Assembly: GCF_014647875.1 (NCBI RefSeq)
Contig: NZ_BMQA01000013.1
Span: forward strand, 124,001-188,000
Reading direction: 5' to 3'
Origin: Streptomyces brasiliensis
GTDB lineage: Bacteria > Actinomycetota > Actinomycetes > Streptomycetales > Streptomycetaceae
Length of the DNA: 64,000 nucleotides
Made by a program: the position numbers and the translations under genes
In this document: piece by piece, positions 20,399-28,356 of the stretch
Layout of the letters: every line of letters begins with the position of its first letter
Position numbering within the stretch: position 1 is the stretch's first letter
The notes under the pieces: model-generated
What the model saw: only the letters and a program-made list of their open reading frames with translations
The model's database searches: none
What the model was told of the DNA's origin: nothing

Positions 20399-20830
20399 CT
20401 ACTTCTGGTCGGTGTCCTCGGGGGCCAGCAGGACGGCTATGCGGCTGGCGTGGGCGACCGCGTCGCTGATGCGGGGGTTGATGAGGGCTTCGAGCGTGCC
20501 GCGGTGGTGCGGGCTGAGGACCAGGAGGTCGGCCTTGAACTCCTCCGCGGTGGTGGAGATGGTCTCGGCGATCTGGTTGGTCAGACCGCTGCCGACGGTG
20601 CCCTGGGCGTCGACGCCCGAGTCGCGCAGCGCGGCGACGGCCTCCTCGACGACCGCCTTGGCTTCCGCGTCGTCCTCCAGGGGAACGACGGCGGCGAGGG
20701 TGGCCGCGGACGCGGCGATGTGCAGCACGTTGACCTTGGCGCCGGTCAGCTTGGCGAGGTCACCGGCCAGGCGCACGGCGGAGTGGCGGGTGGGACCGGC
20801 GTCGATGGCGACGAGAATGCGGTGGAACAT
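20399..20830 (-). CDS. Universal stress protein (UspA family)
   Basis: The 143-residue protein has MFHRILVAIDAGPTRHSAV at the N-terminus and ADLLVLSPHHRGTLEALI near the end, as in UspA. The G-2x-G-9x-G(S/T) ATP-binding signature is incomplete (SPHHRGTLEALINPRISDAV), so it may be a non-ATP-binding member. It is cytoplasmic and likely stress-induced. A strong inverted-repeat terminator lies just beyond its stop. Confidence 0.88.
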   Translation of the reverse strand: MFHRILVAIDAGPTRHSAVRLAGDLAKLTGAKVNVLHIAASAATLAAVVPLEDDAEAKAVVEEAVAALRDSGVDAQGTVGSGLTNQIAETISTTAEEFKADLLVLSPHHRGTLEALINPRISDAVAHASRIAVLLAPEDTDQK

Positions 20831-20996
20831 GAACGTCCTGTCCTTGTTTGATGTACCGACGGCATCTTCACGGAGGCCTCTTTCGAGGGCGTCCGCTCCG
20901 TGGAGGAGACGCCCCTGCGCTCGAGGGCACTGGCTGCGCGATCAAGCATCGAGATGAACAACCGGACGGTGCCGATGTGTTCCGGACAGGGTCTCG

Positions 20997-21167
20997 TCAG
21001 CCCGGGCGGCGCGGGGGCTGCTCAGGGATGGCCGGGGGCGTGCCGTCGCTTCCGTCGGACGGGGGTGGTGGGGGCGTCGGCTTCGAGCCGAAGAGGAATT
21101 CCTCGAACAGGTCCATCCCCAGCAGCAACGCGAGCATCAGTACCGGAACAACCAGGGCCAGAACCAT
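20997..21167 (-). CDS. Small membrane protein with proline-rich tail (56 aa)
   Basis: The peptide starts MVLALVVPVLMLALLLGMDL, a single membrane helix. It continues with FEEFLFGSKPTPPPPPSD and ends in a Pro-rich tail. ATG 21167 follows CAGGGAGG with standard spacing. Its function is unknown; it resembles small tail-anchored Streptomyces proteins. Confidence 0.65.
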   Translation of the reverse strand: MVLALVVPVLMLALLLGMDLFEEFLFGSKPTPPPPPSDGSDGTPPAIPEQPPRRPG

Positions 21168-21614
21168 GGTCGCCTCCCTGTACGGCTTGCCGCGTGTCGC
21201 GGTGACCACGTGGCGCGGAAGCAGGCACGCAGGGCAGAGGGGCCGGCGGGCGTCGTACCGGCGCCTCCTGTCGCCATCGTCACCCGGATGCCCGCGGTCC
21301 GAAACCGCACACCAGCCGCGAGCCCGTCGCGCCGGCATCACTCGACGGCCTCCCCCGCCTGGCTGGAGCGGCGTGTCCGGGTAGGGTGACACCCATGGCG
21401 CCGTCGGCGGCGGTAGGCCAGTCGGGTGAACGGGCGCTGTACGCCGACCTCGGCTCCGGTGGTCCCGGGTCGCTGTCCGTGCGCGGATGCATCGTCGAAG
21501 GATCGGGAGAACGGAGACCGCGGTTCGTGCGGGGTCCGTCGCCGGCCGGTGTCTCGGTGTCTGCCCGAGCTGGGGGTATCGCTCGTTCTCCGGCGTTCCT
21601 TCCGGATCATTGAC
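21168..21614. other. Intergenic region
   Basis: Open frames exist on both strands, but none has a family pattern or ribosome site. No RNA gene or clear repeat was recognised in these 447 bp. Confidence 0.35.
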
Positions 21615-22177
21615 ATGCATGTGAACCGAATGTTCTCCCGTTCCGCCCGTACGTCCCCCGCCGGATCGCCTGCAGACGGCACCGCCGCGCCACCGGCGTC
21701 CGCCGCCGACTGGGGACTGCTGCTACTTCGACTGACCGTCGGCTTGCTGATGGCCGGGCACGGTGCCCAGAAACTGTTCGGCGCATTCGGCGGCAACGGC
21801 CTGACGGCGACCGGCAAGTGTTCGCCGACCTCGGTTTCCACCCGGGAAAGGTCTATGCCGTGATCGGCGGTCTGTCCGAATTCCTCGGTGGCCTCGGTCT
21901 GGCCTTCGGACTGCTCACGCCCCTCGCGGCCGCCGCCCTGATCGGCGTGATGCTCAACGCCATGGTGACCGTCTCCGGCGCGCACGGTCTGTGGGACGCC
22001 GACGGGGGAGTGGAGTACAACGTGACCATCTGCGTCGTGGCCCTGGCCGTCGCGGCCATCGGTCCGGGCCGGCTCGCCCTGGACCGGCTCTTGCCCTGGG
22101 GCAAGGGCGGCTGGGGCGAGGCGGCCGTAGCCCTCGGCCTCGGCGGTGTGGGAGCCGCGATCGCACTGAGTCTGTGA
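21615..22177 (+). pseudogene. DoxX-family membrane protein, frameshifted
   Basis: The first frame encodes WGLLLLRLTVGLLMAGHGAQKLFGAFGGNGLTATGK. After one missing base at about 21818 the protein goes on as VFADLGFHPGKVYAVIGG, LGLAFGLLTPLAAAALIG and three further membrane helices. Together this is a full-length DoxX protein of about 187 residues with the GHG-QKLFG signature. It could be a true mutation or a sequencing error. The family takes part in quinone or thiol-linked redox at the membrane. Confidence 0.7.
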
Positions 22178-22264
22178 CCGGTCACGGCCGTGCAGGGACG
22201 GCTGCCGGTCGGCTTACTGTTGCTCATGCGAAGGGCGTCGAGTACGTCGAGTACGGAGCAACAT

Positions 22265-23404
22265 GTGAGCGCTGCGACCATCAGGACAGCTCTGGCACGC
22301 AAGGTGCGGGGCTTGTGCTGCACCGTGCCACAGCCGCTGTGGCTGGTCGTTCCTCTGGTGCTCGTCGTCGCCGTCCCGGTGGCCGACGCGTTCCTGCCCC
22401 CCGACATGCACATCGCGCATCTGCTGGTCGTGGGCCTTGCGCTCACCGCTGTCGGCACGGGACCGCGCATCACCGCGCTGATCGGTGGCCTGTCGGTGCT
22501 GTCCCTGATCGCCGCAGGAGCGGAACGCCGCACCCTCACCACCGAGAGCGTCCTCGTCGAGCTGTGTGCTCTGGCCGCGCTCGCCGTCTTCCTGGTGATC
22601 TTCACGTACGTACGGGACCGGCGAAGAAGCGAACTCGACAGGGCGCGCCTGGTGTCCGATGCCGCGCAGCGGGTCGTCATGCGGCCTCTCCCGGAGCAGG
22701 CCGGGCCGGTGTCGCTCGCCTCGGCGTACCGCAGCGCCGACGCCGACACCTGGATCGGCGGCGACCTCTACGCCGTGGCCCGCACCCCCGACTCCACCCG
22801 GCTGATCATCGGCGACGTCCGCGGCAAGGGCCTGGCCTCGATCAGCGACACGGCGGTCGTGCTGGGCGCGTTCCGCGCGGCGGCCCACCGCACGATGCCG
22901 CTGCAGGAGCTGGTGGCCTACGTGGAGGACGCGGTCTGCTGGGGCCTCGCCGAGTTCTCCGGGACCGACGACGACGTCGCCGAGCGCTTCGTGACCGCCC
23001 TGCTGCTGGACATCCCCGACGACAAACCGGTCGTCCATGTGATCAGTTGCGGCCATCCCCCGCCTCTCCTGCTGCACGGCACGACCGCGTCCCTGCTCCA
23101 GGTGTGCGACCCCGCCCCGCCGATCGGCCTCGGAGTGACACCCTGCTGCACGTACGTCACGACGACCTTCCCGTTCGACGCCGGCGACCGGCTGGTGCTG
23201 TACACCGACGGCGTCAGCGAGGCCCGCGACGCCGAGGGCGAGTTCTATCCGCTCGCCGAGCGTGCCATGGACTGCGCGGACCTGGCGCCGGGGTGCCTGG
23301 TCCGACGGCTTGCCGAGGACGTGCGGGAGTACGTCGGCGGCGCGCTGCACGACGACATGGCCCTGGTCGTCGTCCGGCGGGACGGGGCGCGGGGGCGCGT
23401 CTGA
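22265..23404 (+). CDS. Membrane PP2C-type (SpoIIE domain) protein phosphatase
   Basis: The 379-residue protein has about four N-terminal membrane helices (WLVVPLVLVVAVPV, HLLVVGLALTAVG, ITALIGGLSVLSLI, ELCALAALAVFLVIF). A linker and a PP2C-like SpoIIE domain follow, with DTWIGGDLYAVA, LIIGDVRGKGLAS and DRLVLYTDGVSEARD carrying the metal-binding aspartates. It dephosphorylates Ser/Thr proteins, probably an anti-anti-sigma factor. GTG 22265 is preferred because GGAG precedes it; the frame is open from 22190. It has no partner kinase or STAS protein next to it. Confidence 0.88.
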   Translation: MSAATIRTALARKVRGLCCTVPQPLWLVVPLVLVVAVPVADAFLPPDMHIAHLLVVGLALTAVGTGPRITALIGGLSVLSLIAAGAERRTLTTESVLVELCALAALAVFLVIFTYVRDRRRSELDRARLVSDAAQRVVMRPLPEQAGPVSLASAYRSADADTWIGGDLYAVARTPDSTRLIIGDVRGKGLASISDTAVVLGAFRAAAHRTMPLQELVAYVEDAVCWGLAEFSGTDDDVAERFVTALLLDIPDDKPVVHVISCGHPPPLLLHGTTASLLQVCDPAPPIGLGVTPCCTYVTTTFPFDAGDRLVLYTDGVSEARDAEGEFYPLAERAMDCADLAPGCLVRRLAEDVREYVGGALHDDMALVVVRRDGARGRV

Positions 23405-23409
23405 GCGGT

Positions 23410-23890
23410 CTTCGCAGTCCGCAACGCGTGAGGAACCCCTGGACCGGGGGCGTGCACCGTGCCATGTGCCAGAGATACATACAGGCCGGCGTCCGCCAGG
23501 GGCGCCACGGCTCCGCGATCTTCTCGAGTTCGGCGGGGCCCGGCGACCCCGGCAGTCCGTACGCCCTCTCCACGGCACGCCGGAGGCCGATGTCGGCGAC
23601 CGGCAGCACATCGGGCCGGCGCAGGCGGAACATCAGGAAGATGTCTGCGGTCCACGCCCCGATGCCCTTCACGGCTACCAGCTGTGCGACCACCTCGGCG
23701 TCGGGCAGGTCGCGCAACCGCTCCAGTTCGAGCTCCCCGGAGACGATGTGCTCGGCGAGCGAACGCTGGGACGCCACTTTGGCTCTGGACGGACCGACCG
23801 CCTGACGCAGTTCCTCCGGATCGTCGCCGAGGAACTTCTCCGGCGTCGGAAGGGCGCCGCCCTCGCGTACCGCCGCATCGATGACCGCCC
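23410..23890 (-). pseudogene. DNA-3-methyladenine glycosylase (AlkA/HhH-GPD), truncated
   Basis: The readable part begins near AAVREGGALPTPEKFLGDD and includes the helix-hairpin-helix VAVKGIGAWTADIFLMF and the catalytic Asp in VLPVADIGLRRAVERAYG, then ends in YLWHMARC. The N-terminal substrate-recognition half (about 80-100 residues, with the usual VGQQ segment) is absent. No stop follows the natural C-terminus before the frame enters the phosphatase gene. Both ends are damaged, so function is unlikely. Confidence 0.6.
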
Positions 23891-23991
23891 CACAGAACGC
23901 GATCGGCACGGCGCAGGTGCGCCTCGGGACTCCGCACGCTCTGCCGTGCCATGAAAAGGACCGTACGGCGGGGGTGTGCGGGCCGCACGGC

Positions 23992-24534
23992 TCACCGCAG
24001 GCGCCGCAGGCTCGCCGAGAGATGGTGCTGCAACGGCTGCCCGACCGCCGCGAGGTCGTGGACGAACTCGAGTGTGTCGCCGTCGGCCAGGGTATAGCGG
24101 CGGCGGGTGGCGTCGACCTCCTTGGCCGTGGGGGTGAGGGCCACCTCATGCGTGGCGAGGTCCACCGTGATGCCGTCGGCCCGGCCGACCGCGATCTCCG
24201 CGATGCCGGTGGGCTGGGTGATCAGCGCCTCCACCCTGCCCTCGGGCTGCAGCCGCCACCAGCCGCTCTCCCGGGCCGCCGGCCGCAGCGGCGCGCCGTC
24301 GGCGTCGACCAGCCAGGCCCGGGCCTCGTAGTGCAGGAAGGGCCGGCCGTCATGGCTGAAGGTGACTTCCTGCGCGTACGCGAAGTCCCCGTCGAGCGTG
24401 GGGTACCCGCCCCGTCCACGGCCGTGCCAGGTGCCCAGGAGGCCGAGCACAGGTGTGAGCAGCTCGTGCGGTGCGGGCTCCTCGTCCGGCCGGTGGGCGT
24501 CGGGGTACGGGTGCTCCGGTGCCGGATCCAACAC
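23992..24534 (-). CDS. Nitrobindin/FABP-like heme-binding domain protein
   Basis: The 180-residue protein matches the DUF1794/THAP4-like nitrobindin beta-barrel: LGLLGTWHGRGRGGYPTL at the N-terminal lid, HYEARAWLVD, SGWWRLQPEGRVEALITQPTGI and a late LEFVHDLAAVGQPLQHHLSA with the candidate heme-ligand His. Family members bind ferric heme and react with nitric oxide or peroxynitrite. GTG 24534 is chosen because GAGGAG lies upstream; the frame is open to 24585. The heme role is from family knowledge. Confidence 0.8.
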   Translation of the reverse strand: MLDPAPEHPYPDAHRPDEEPAPHELLTPVLGLLGTWHGRGRGGYPTLDGDFAYAQEVTFSHDGRPFLHYEARAWLVDADGAPLRPAARESGWWRLQPEGRVEALITQPTGIAEIAVGRADGITVDLATHEVALTPTAKEVDATRRRYTLADGDTLEFVHDLAAVGQPLQHHLSASLRRLR

Positions 24535-24594
24535 GCTTGCGCTCCTCGGGTCGTGCCGCTGCGGGGGACAGCCTAGATGATCCATTCCAAGGGG

Positions 24595-25095
24595 TCAGTG
24601 ATCATACGAAGTCAGCGAACGGAGGGTGTCTTGTCCGGTGTGATCGTTGTGCCAGATCACGGCGGTCAGCGCGAGTATGCGCTGTATGACGCGGGCAATG
24701 ACACCGCGGGGTGTGCGTCCTCGGTGCTGTTCGAGGTCGAGCTGTCCCTTGCAGGTCTCGTTGACCGACTCGATGACCTGCCGCAATGGCTTGAACAGGG
24801 ATCCGCCGGGCCGCTGCCGTTCGCCCTTGCGGGTCGGTCGTAGCAACTGGATTCCCTGCCGGGCGAGTTCTTGTCCGCAGTCACGGCCGAAGTAATTCTT
24901 GTCGCCGATCAGGGTCTGGCCGGGCCGGGCGGCGACGAGGTGCGGTTCGGCCGCGAGCAGGTCCAGCAGGGTCTCGCGCTCGTGGGCCTTGGCCCCGGTC
25001 AGGGCGAAGGCGATCGGCAGGCCCTGCACGGTGCACACCAGGTGCAGCCGCAGGCCCCAGCAGAAGCGGCTGTGGCAGAGACGGAGGACCTGCAC
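24595..25095 (-). mobile_element. IS982-like transposase, 5'-truncated
   Basis: The frame LCHSRFCWGLRLHLVCTVQG, FALTGAKAHERETLLDLLAA, LIGDKNYFGRD and FEHN-like tail elements (VIESVNETCKGQLDLEQHRG, IARVIQRILALTAVIW) match the catalytic C-terminal part of IS982-family transposases. The N-terminal half of about 120 residues is missing: the sequence before LCHSRF is unrelated and joins the DUF11 gene at about 25090-25129. No intact terminal repeat pair was found. It is an inactive relic marking a rearrangement. Confidence 0.75.
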
Positions 25096-25128
25096 GCCTT
25101 CCGCTACGCCCACGCGGGCTGGGTGTTG

Positions 25129-25824
25129 TCAGTGGTCGTGGCGATCGCAGTGGTCATGACGTCTGTGGTGGCCGTGGTGCCCGTGGTGCCTGATCGTGGT
25201 GGGGTCGGTGGCGGTGTGGGTGGTGGTGTCGCCGCCTCCGGTGACGGTGGCGGTGTTGGTGACCCGTGCACGGGCGTTGCAGGAGACGTGGACCTTCAGG
25301 GTGACGGGCGGGTAGCGGTGCCCGGCGGGCAAGACGTCGCTGCGTGTGCAGGTGAGGGTGGCCAGAGTGCAGTGCCATCCCTTGCCGGTGATCTTGTAGG
25401 CCCGAAGACCTGCGGGGAGGGTGTCGTGGACGGTGACCGTGGTGCCATTGGTCGGGCCGGCCGCGGTGCGGTTACCCACAGTGATGGTGTAAACGCCGTC
25501 CTCGCCCCGGATGAAGGTGCCCGCGTGCCTCTTGGCGATGGTCAGGGAGGGTGGAGCTGGGACGACCGTAAATGTGAGGCCGGTGCTGTCGGTGCTGTCG
25601 GTGCCGCCGGGGTCAGTGGTGGCGGTTCCACTGGGTTCGGTGTGGCCGGTGGTGGTGAAGGTGTCGTTCACAGGCACCGTCCCGTCGTCGGCCTGGGCCG
25701 CCGTCGAGGCGGTCGTCGCCGACCCGGGCACCGCTGTGGCCAGGACGATCGCCAGGACGGCCAGCCTGGCCATCATGACTGCCCCCGTCTTGCGGGTCCG
25801 CACCCTCAGCCGCAATCGGAACAT
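25129..25824 (-). CDS. Secreted DUF11-domain protein with His-rich tail
   Basis: The 231-residue protein has a signal peptide (MMARLAVLAIVLATAVPGSA, preceded by basic residues) and a Thr-rich linker. A DUF11-type Ig-like domain follows (PSLTIAKRHAGTFIRGEDG, TVTVHDTLPAGLRAYKITG, ARVTNTATVTGGGDTT). It ends in HHGHHGHHRRHDHCDRHDH, a striking metal-binding-type tail. ATG 25824 follows GGGAGGTACGGGCGGC and is preferred over the start at 26106. The tail lies next to the IS remnant, so the natural end may have been altered. It is probably part of a surface-protein locus with the next two genes. Confidence 0.75.
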   Translation of the reverse strand: MFRLRLRVRTRKTGAVMMARLAVLAIVLATAVPGSATTASTAAQADDGTVPVNDTFTTTGHTEPSGTATTDPGGTDSTDSTGLTFTVVPAPPSLTIAKRHAGTFIRGEDGVYTITVGNRTAAGPTNGTTVTVHDTLPAGLRAYKITGKGWHCTLATLTCTRSDVLPAGHRYPPVTLKVHVSCNARARVTNTATVTGGGDTTTHTATDPTTIRHHGHHGHHRRHDHCDRHDH

Positions 25825-26148
25825 GCCGCCCGTACCTCCCGTGCCGCGGCTTGCTCCAGCCCGCCCTCTCCCATGCCTGAACACCGACATCTCCGCTTCC
25901 AAACCGTCGATAACAAGCCGTAGATGCTCATCTTTACGCTTCCGCGAGTGGGCTCGCGCATACGACACGACGGTGATCGCGGCGAGCACACGAGACTCGA
26001 CAAACACAGCGGGTGGGCGAGTGGTGCGCCGAGGTCGGAGCGCCGGCAAGGGTGCCGACGGCGCAAAAGGAGCGGTGACGCGCTCGATGACGACGTCATG
26101 CGTCACCCACCGAGCAGATCAGCCGGCTGCGGGGCTCGGTCGGAGTGG
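25825..26148. other. Gap between surface-protein genes
   Basis: No separate gene was seen. The DUF11 frame stays open here, but the sequence lacks a signal peptide or ribosome site, so it is read as a leader or promoter region. Confidence 0.4.
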
Positions 26149-27177
26149 TCACCGGCGGCGCCGGAGGAATTTGGAGAGCGGAAGGCACAGAGCGGTGAGG
26201 GCGAGGGCTGAGAGCCCGGCGACCACAGGGGTGGGGAAGTGCTCTTGCTGGGCGGCCGACGCGGCGACTGCTCCGGCGCTACTGGGAGTCGTCGGGAAGG
26301 TGATGGTGGCGCGCGTGGTGTGCGCGACCAGGCCGCTTTTGAGTGTGAGCGCCACGGTCCACGGGCCGTCCGGCAGCCGTGCGTCCAGCGGGACGACCAC
26401 CTCCCCAAGGTCGCCCGGAGCCAGTGTGGTGCCCGTCTTGACCGAGAACGGTCCAGCGCGCAGTCCAGCAGGCCCGTCGAAAAGGGAGAGTGCCCCGCTG
26501 ATGTCCAGGGCACGGCCCCCCGTGTTGTGGATCCGGGCGCGAACCTCCCCCCGCCCGTCGCGGGCTCGGGTCGTGTAGAGCCGCTCGATCTTGAAGTCCG
26601 AGGGTGGCTCACCACCGGGACCGACGTCGATGTACATGCGGACGCCCACCCGGCCCAGCATCGTCAGATTGTGCGAGCGGTCCGTGCCGGTGCCCGTCTG
26701 CGCCCAGATGACGCCGTATCGCTCCCCGGCGGCGGCGTCCCTGGGCACCCGGATGGTGGTGCGTACCCGCGCCGTTTCGGAGGCTGCCAGCTCAAGGTCC
26801 GCCGTATTGAGTGACGTCCAGCCGGTCAGCTCGTTGGGGGTGCGCTGCGGCGCGAAGGTGAACTTACCCTTCGCGATGGTGGCTGCCGCGGCGTAGACGT
26901 TGACGTGCATCGGTGTGGACGACTCGTTGGTGACCTCCACCCGCCGCTCGATGGTCGAGCCGGGCGCGAGGTGGTCGACGATGTAGGCCTGCGCCCTGGG
27001 ATCGGCACGGCGGCTTTCCGGAGCGTCGAGCAGCTTGATACCGATGGTCCTGCCCGCAGCAGGGTGCCGGCCGGAGGGCGCCCCGGGCGCTCCGTGTCCC
27101 GCTGCCGGCATCACCCCGGCCGCCTGCACGAACGCCAGCGCCAGCAGCAGAACCCAGTACCGGCGCGCACCCTTCAT
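26149..27177 (-). CDS. DUF916-like (WxL-associated) surface protein with C-terminal anchor
   Basis: The 342-residue protein has a signal peptide (YWVLLLALAFVQAAGVMPAAG) and two Ig-like domains (TIGIKLLDAPESRRADPRAQ, IERRVEVTNESSTPMHVNVYA; GEVRARIHNTGGRALDISGALS). A C-terminal membrane helix (VVAGLSALALTALCLPLS) and the stop-transfer FLRRRR follow. This is the layout of DUF916/DUF3324 proteins that pair with WxL proteins on Gram-positive cell surfaces. ATG 27177 lies 2 bp from the stop codon of the upstream WxL-like gene, so the two are translationally coupled. Confidence 0.75.
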   Translation of the reverse strand: MKGARRYWVLLLALAFVQAAGVMPAAGHGAPGAPSGRHPAAGRTIGIKLLDAPESRRADPRAQAYIVDHLAPGSTIERRVEVTNESSTPMHVNVYAAAATIAKGKFTFAPQRTPNELTGWTSLNTADLELAASETARVRTTIRVPRDAAAGERYGVIWAQTGTGTDRSHNLTMLGRVGVRMYIDVGPGGEPPSDFKIERLYTTRARDGRGEVRARIHNTGGRALDISGALSLFDGPAGLRAGPFSVKTGTTLAPGDLGEVVVPLDARLPDGPWTVALTLKSGLVAHTTRATITFPTTPSSAGAVAASAAQQEHFPTPVVAGLSALALTALCLPLSKFLRRRR

Positions 27178-27181
27178 TCCG

Positions 27182-27700
27182 TCAGGCAACGGACTGGGTC
27201 AGCGTTCCGGTGTAGGTCCCGCCGACGGTGCCGGCGGGCACGTGAACGGCGACGGTCGGGTTCCAGCTCGCGGTGTTGTCTCCGACCCCGTCGGTCCCGG
27301 TGACTACCGTCTGCGCGGAGTTGCTCAGCGTCACGGACGTTCCGGTGGCGGTGATGGTACCGGTCGTCGTAATCGTCCCGGGATCGTAGGTAGCGTCGGT
27401 GGCGGGGATCGTCGGCGCACCGTCGTTCGTGAAGTCCGTCTCCGCCGCGGTTACCGTCCAGGAGGCCGAGAGGAGGGCGCGATCGTCGGTGACGGTCACG
27501 GGGCCGATCGGCGCGCTGATCGTGGTGCCGGGCGCTCCCGAGCCGAGGTTGGCGCTGGCCGGTACCGACAGCGTCAATGCGCCGGACGTGACGGTGTACG
27601 TGACTGTGGTGCTGGGGTCGTCCGCCGCGACGGCGAGGCCCTGCTGGGCCAGGACGAGAGCAGCGGCTGCGGCCGCGACAGATAGGCTTCGTGCGCGCAC
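27182..27700 (-). CDS. WxL-like secreted surface protein
   Basis: The 172-residue protein has a signal peptide (RARSLSVAAAAAALVLAQQGLAVA). A beta-rich domain follows with SASWTVTAAETDFTNDG and the C-terminal strand PAGTVGGTYTGTLTQSVA, like the end of WxL domains, which bind peptidoglycan non-covalently. GTG 27700 follows CGGGAG. The gene heads a minus-strand unit with the DUF916-like gene. The second WxL aromatic motif is not conserved at the very end (LTQS), so the family call is tentative. Confidence 0.6.
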   Translation of the reverse strand: MRARSLSVAAAAAALVLAQQGLAVAADDPSTTVTYTVTSGALTLSVPASANLGSGAPGTTISAPIGPVTVTDDRALLSASWTVTAAETDFTNDGAPTIPATDATYDPGTITTTGTITATGTSVTLSNSAQTVVTGTDGVGDNTASWNPTVAVHVPAGTVGGTYTGTLTQSVA

Positions 27701-27944
27701 GATAAGATAACTCCCGAGGTAGCCGCCCGCCAGCGGAGATGCTGGCTGACAGCGGACAGGCTGGTTGACGTGACGCAGACCATCGGGCGCGGCCTGTTCA
27801 CACAAGCCGACGCGCGCCGCACTCCGCCAAACGAATGACCACATTTCAGCCGGAGCGAAGTTCAGCCCGCCTCGCCGGCACCCTCAGATCTCCTGGCCGC
27901 GATGCAGCGAACGGCATCGCAAACTGACCCGCGACAAGCTCGAC

Positions 27945-28187
27945 ATGATCCTCGACGCGGTCAACTGCCTCGCCCTCGACTTCCATCCGATCGCCAACGC
28001 CCCGCAGCTCATCGCCCAGGAGGTCGCCGACGCCTACGGCGACGATGAGGACGGCCTCGACCCGGCCCGCACCGCCCTCGCCGACACGATCGCCGCCGGG
28101 CCCCGGCTGCGCGCCCTCGCGGTCGTCGAAGCCGCCGTCACCGCCGTGCGCGGCAGCGCCGGCACGTACGGCGGGGTCTGCGGATAG
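27945..28187 (+). CDS. Hypothetical protein, probable fragment
   Basis: The frame encodes MILDAVNCLALDFHPIANAP, AQEVADAYGDDEDGLDP and ARTALADTIAAGPRLRALAV, then runs to a stop at 28185. The same frame reads RKLTRDKLD just upstream of the ATG, so this is probably the 3' part of a longer protein whose 5' end is lost. No family was recognised. The codon use is typical of real genes. Confidence 0.4.
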   Translation: MILDAVNCLALDFHPIANAPQLIAQEVADAYGDDEDGLDPARTALADTIAAGPRLRALAVVEAAVTAVRGSAGTYGGVCG

Positions 28188-28309
28188 CCTTCCGGCGAGT
28201 CCGCCCAGGTCTCCTGCCGTCCGAGCGCGGGTCACCTGCTTCTCTTCGACCAGCAGTTGTGTCGCGCGGCTTGCCACTCCTGCGGAGAAACGATCGGAGG
28301 CGTGTTCAT
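28185..28309 (-). pseudogene. DUF899 protein, N-terminal remnant
   Basis: GGAGGACGTCGTC precedes ATG 28309, which encodes MNTPPIVSPQEWQAAR. After a one-base shift at about 28262 the reading goes on as QLLVEEKQVTRARTAGD. This matches the N-terminus of DUF899 thioredoxin-like proteins. Nothing of the catalytic part remains. A complete DUF899 gene lies at 58328. Confidence 0.55.
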
Positions 28310-28356
28310 GACGACGTCCTCCTTCCGGCTCGGAACGTTTGAGTACATTGTCGCGT

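Noticed and set aside
25825..26106. Extending the DUF11 protein to a start at 26106
   Set aside because: The extra 94 residues lack a ribosome site and would bury the signal peptide inside the protein; ATG 25824 has GGGAGG upstream.
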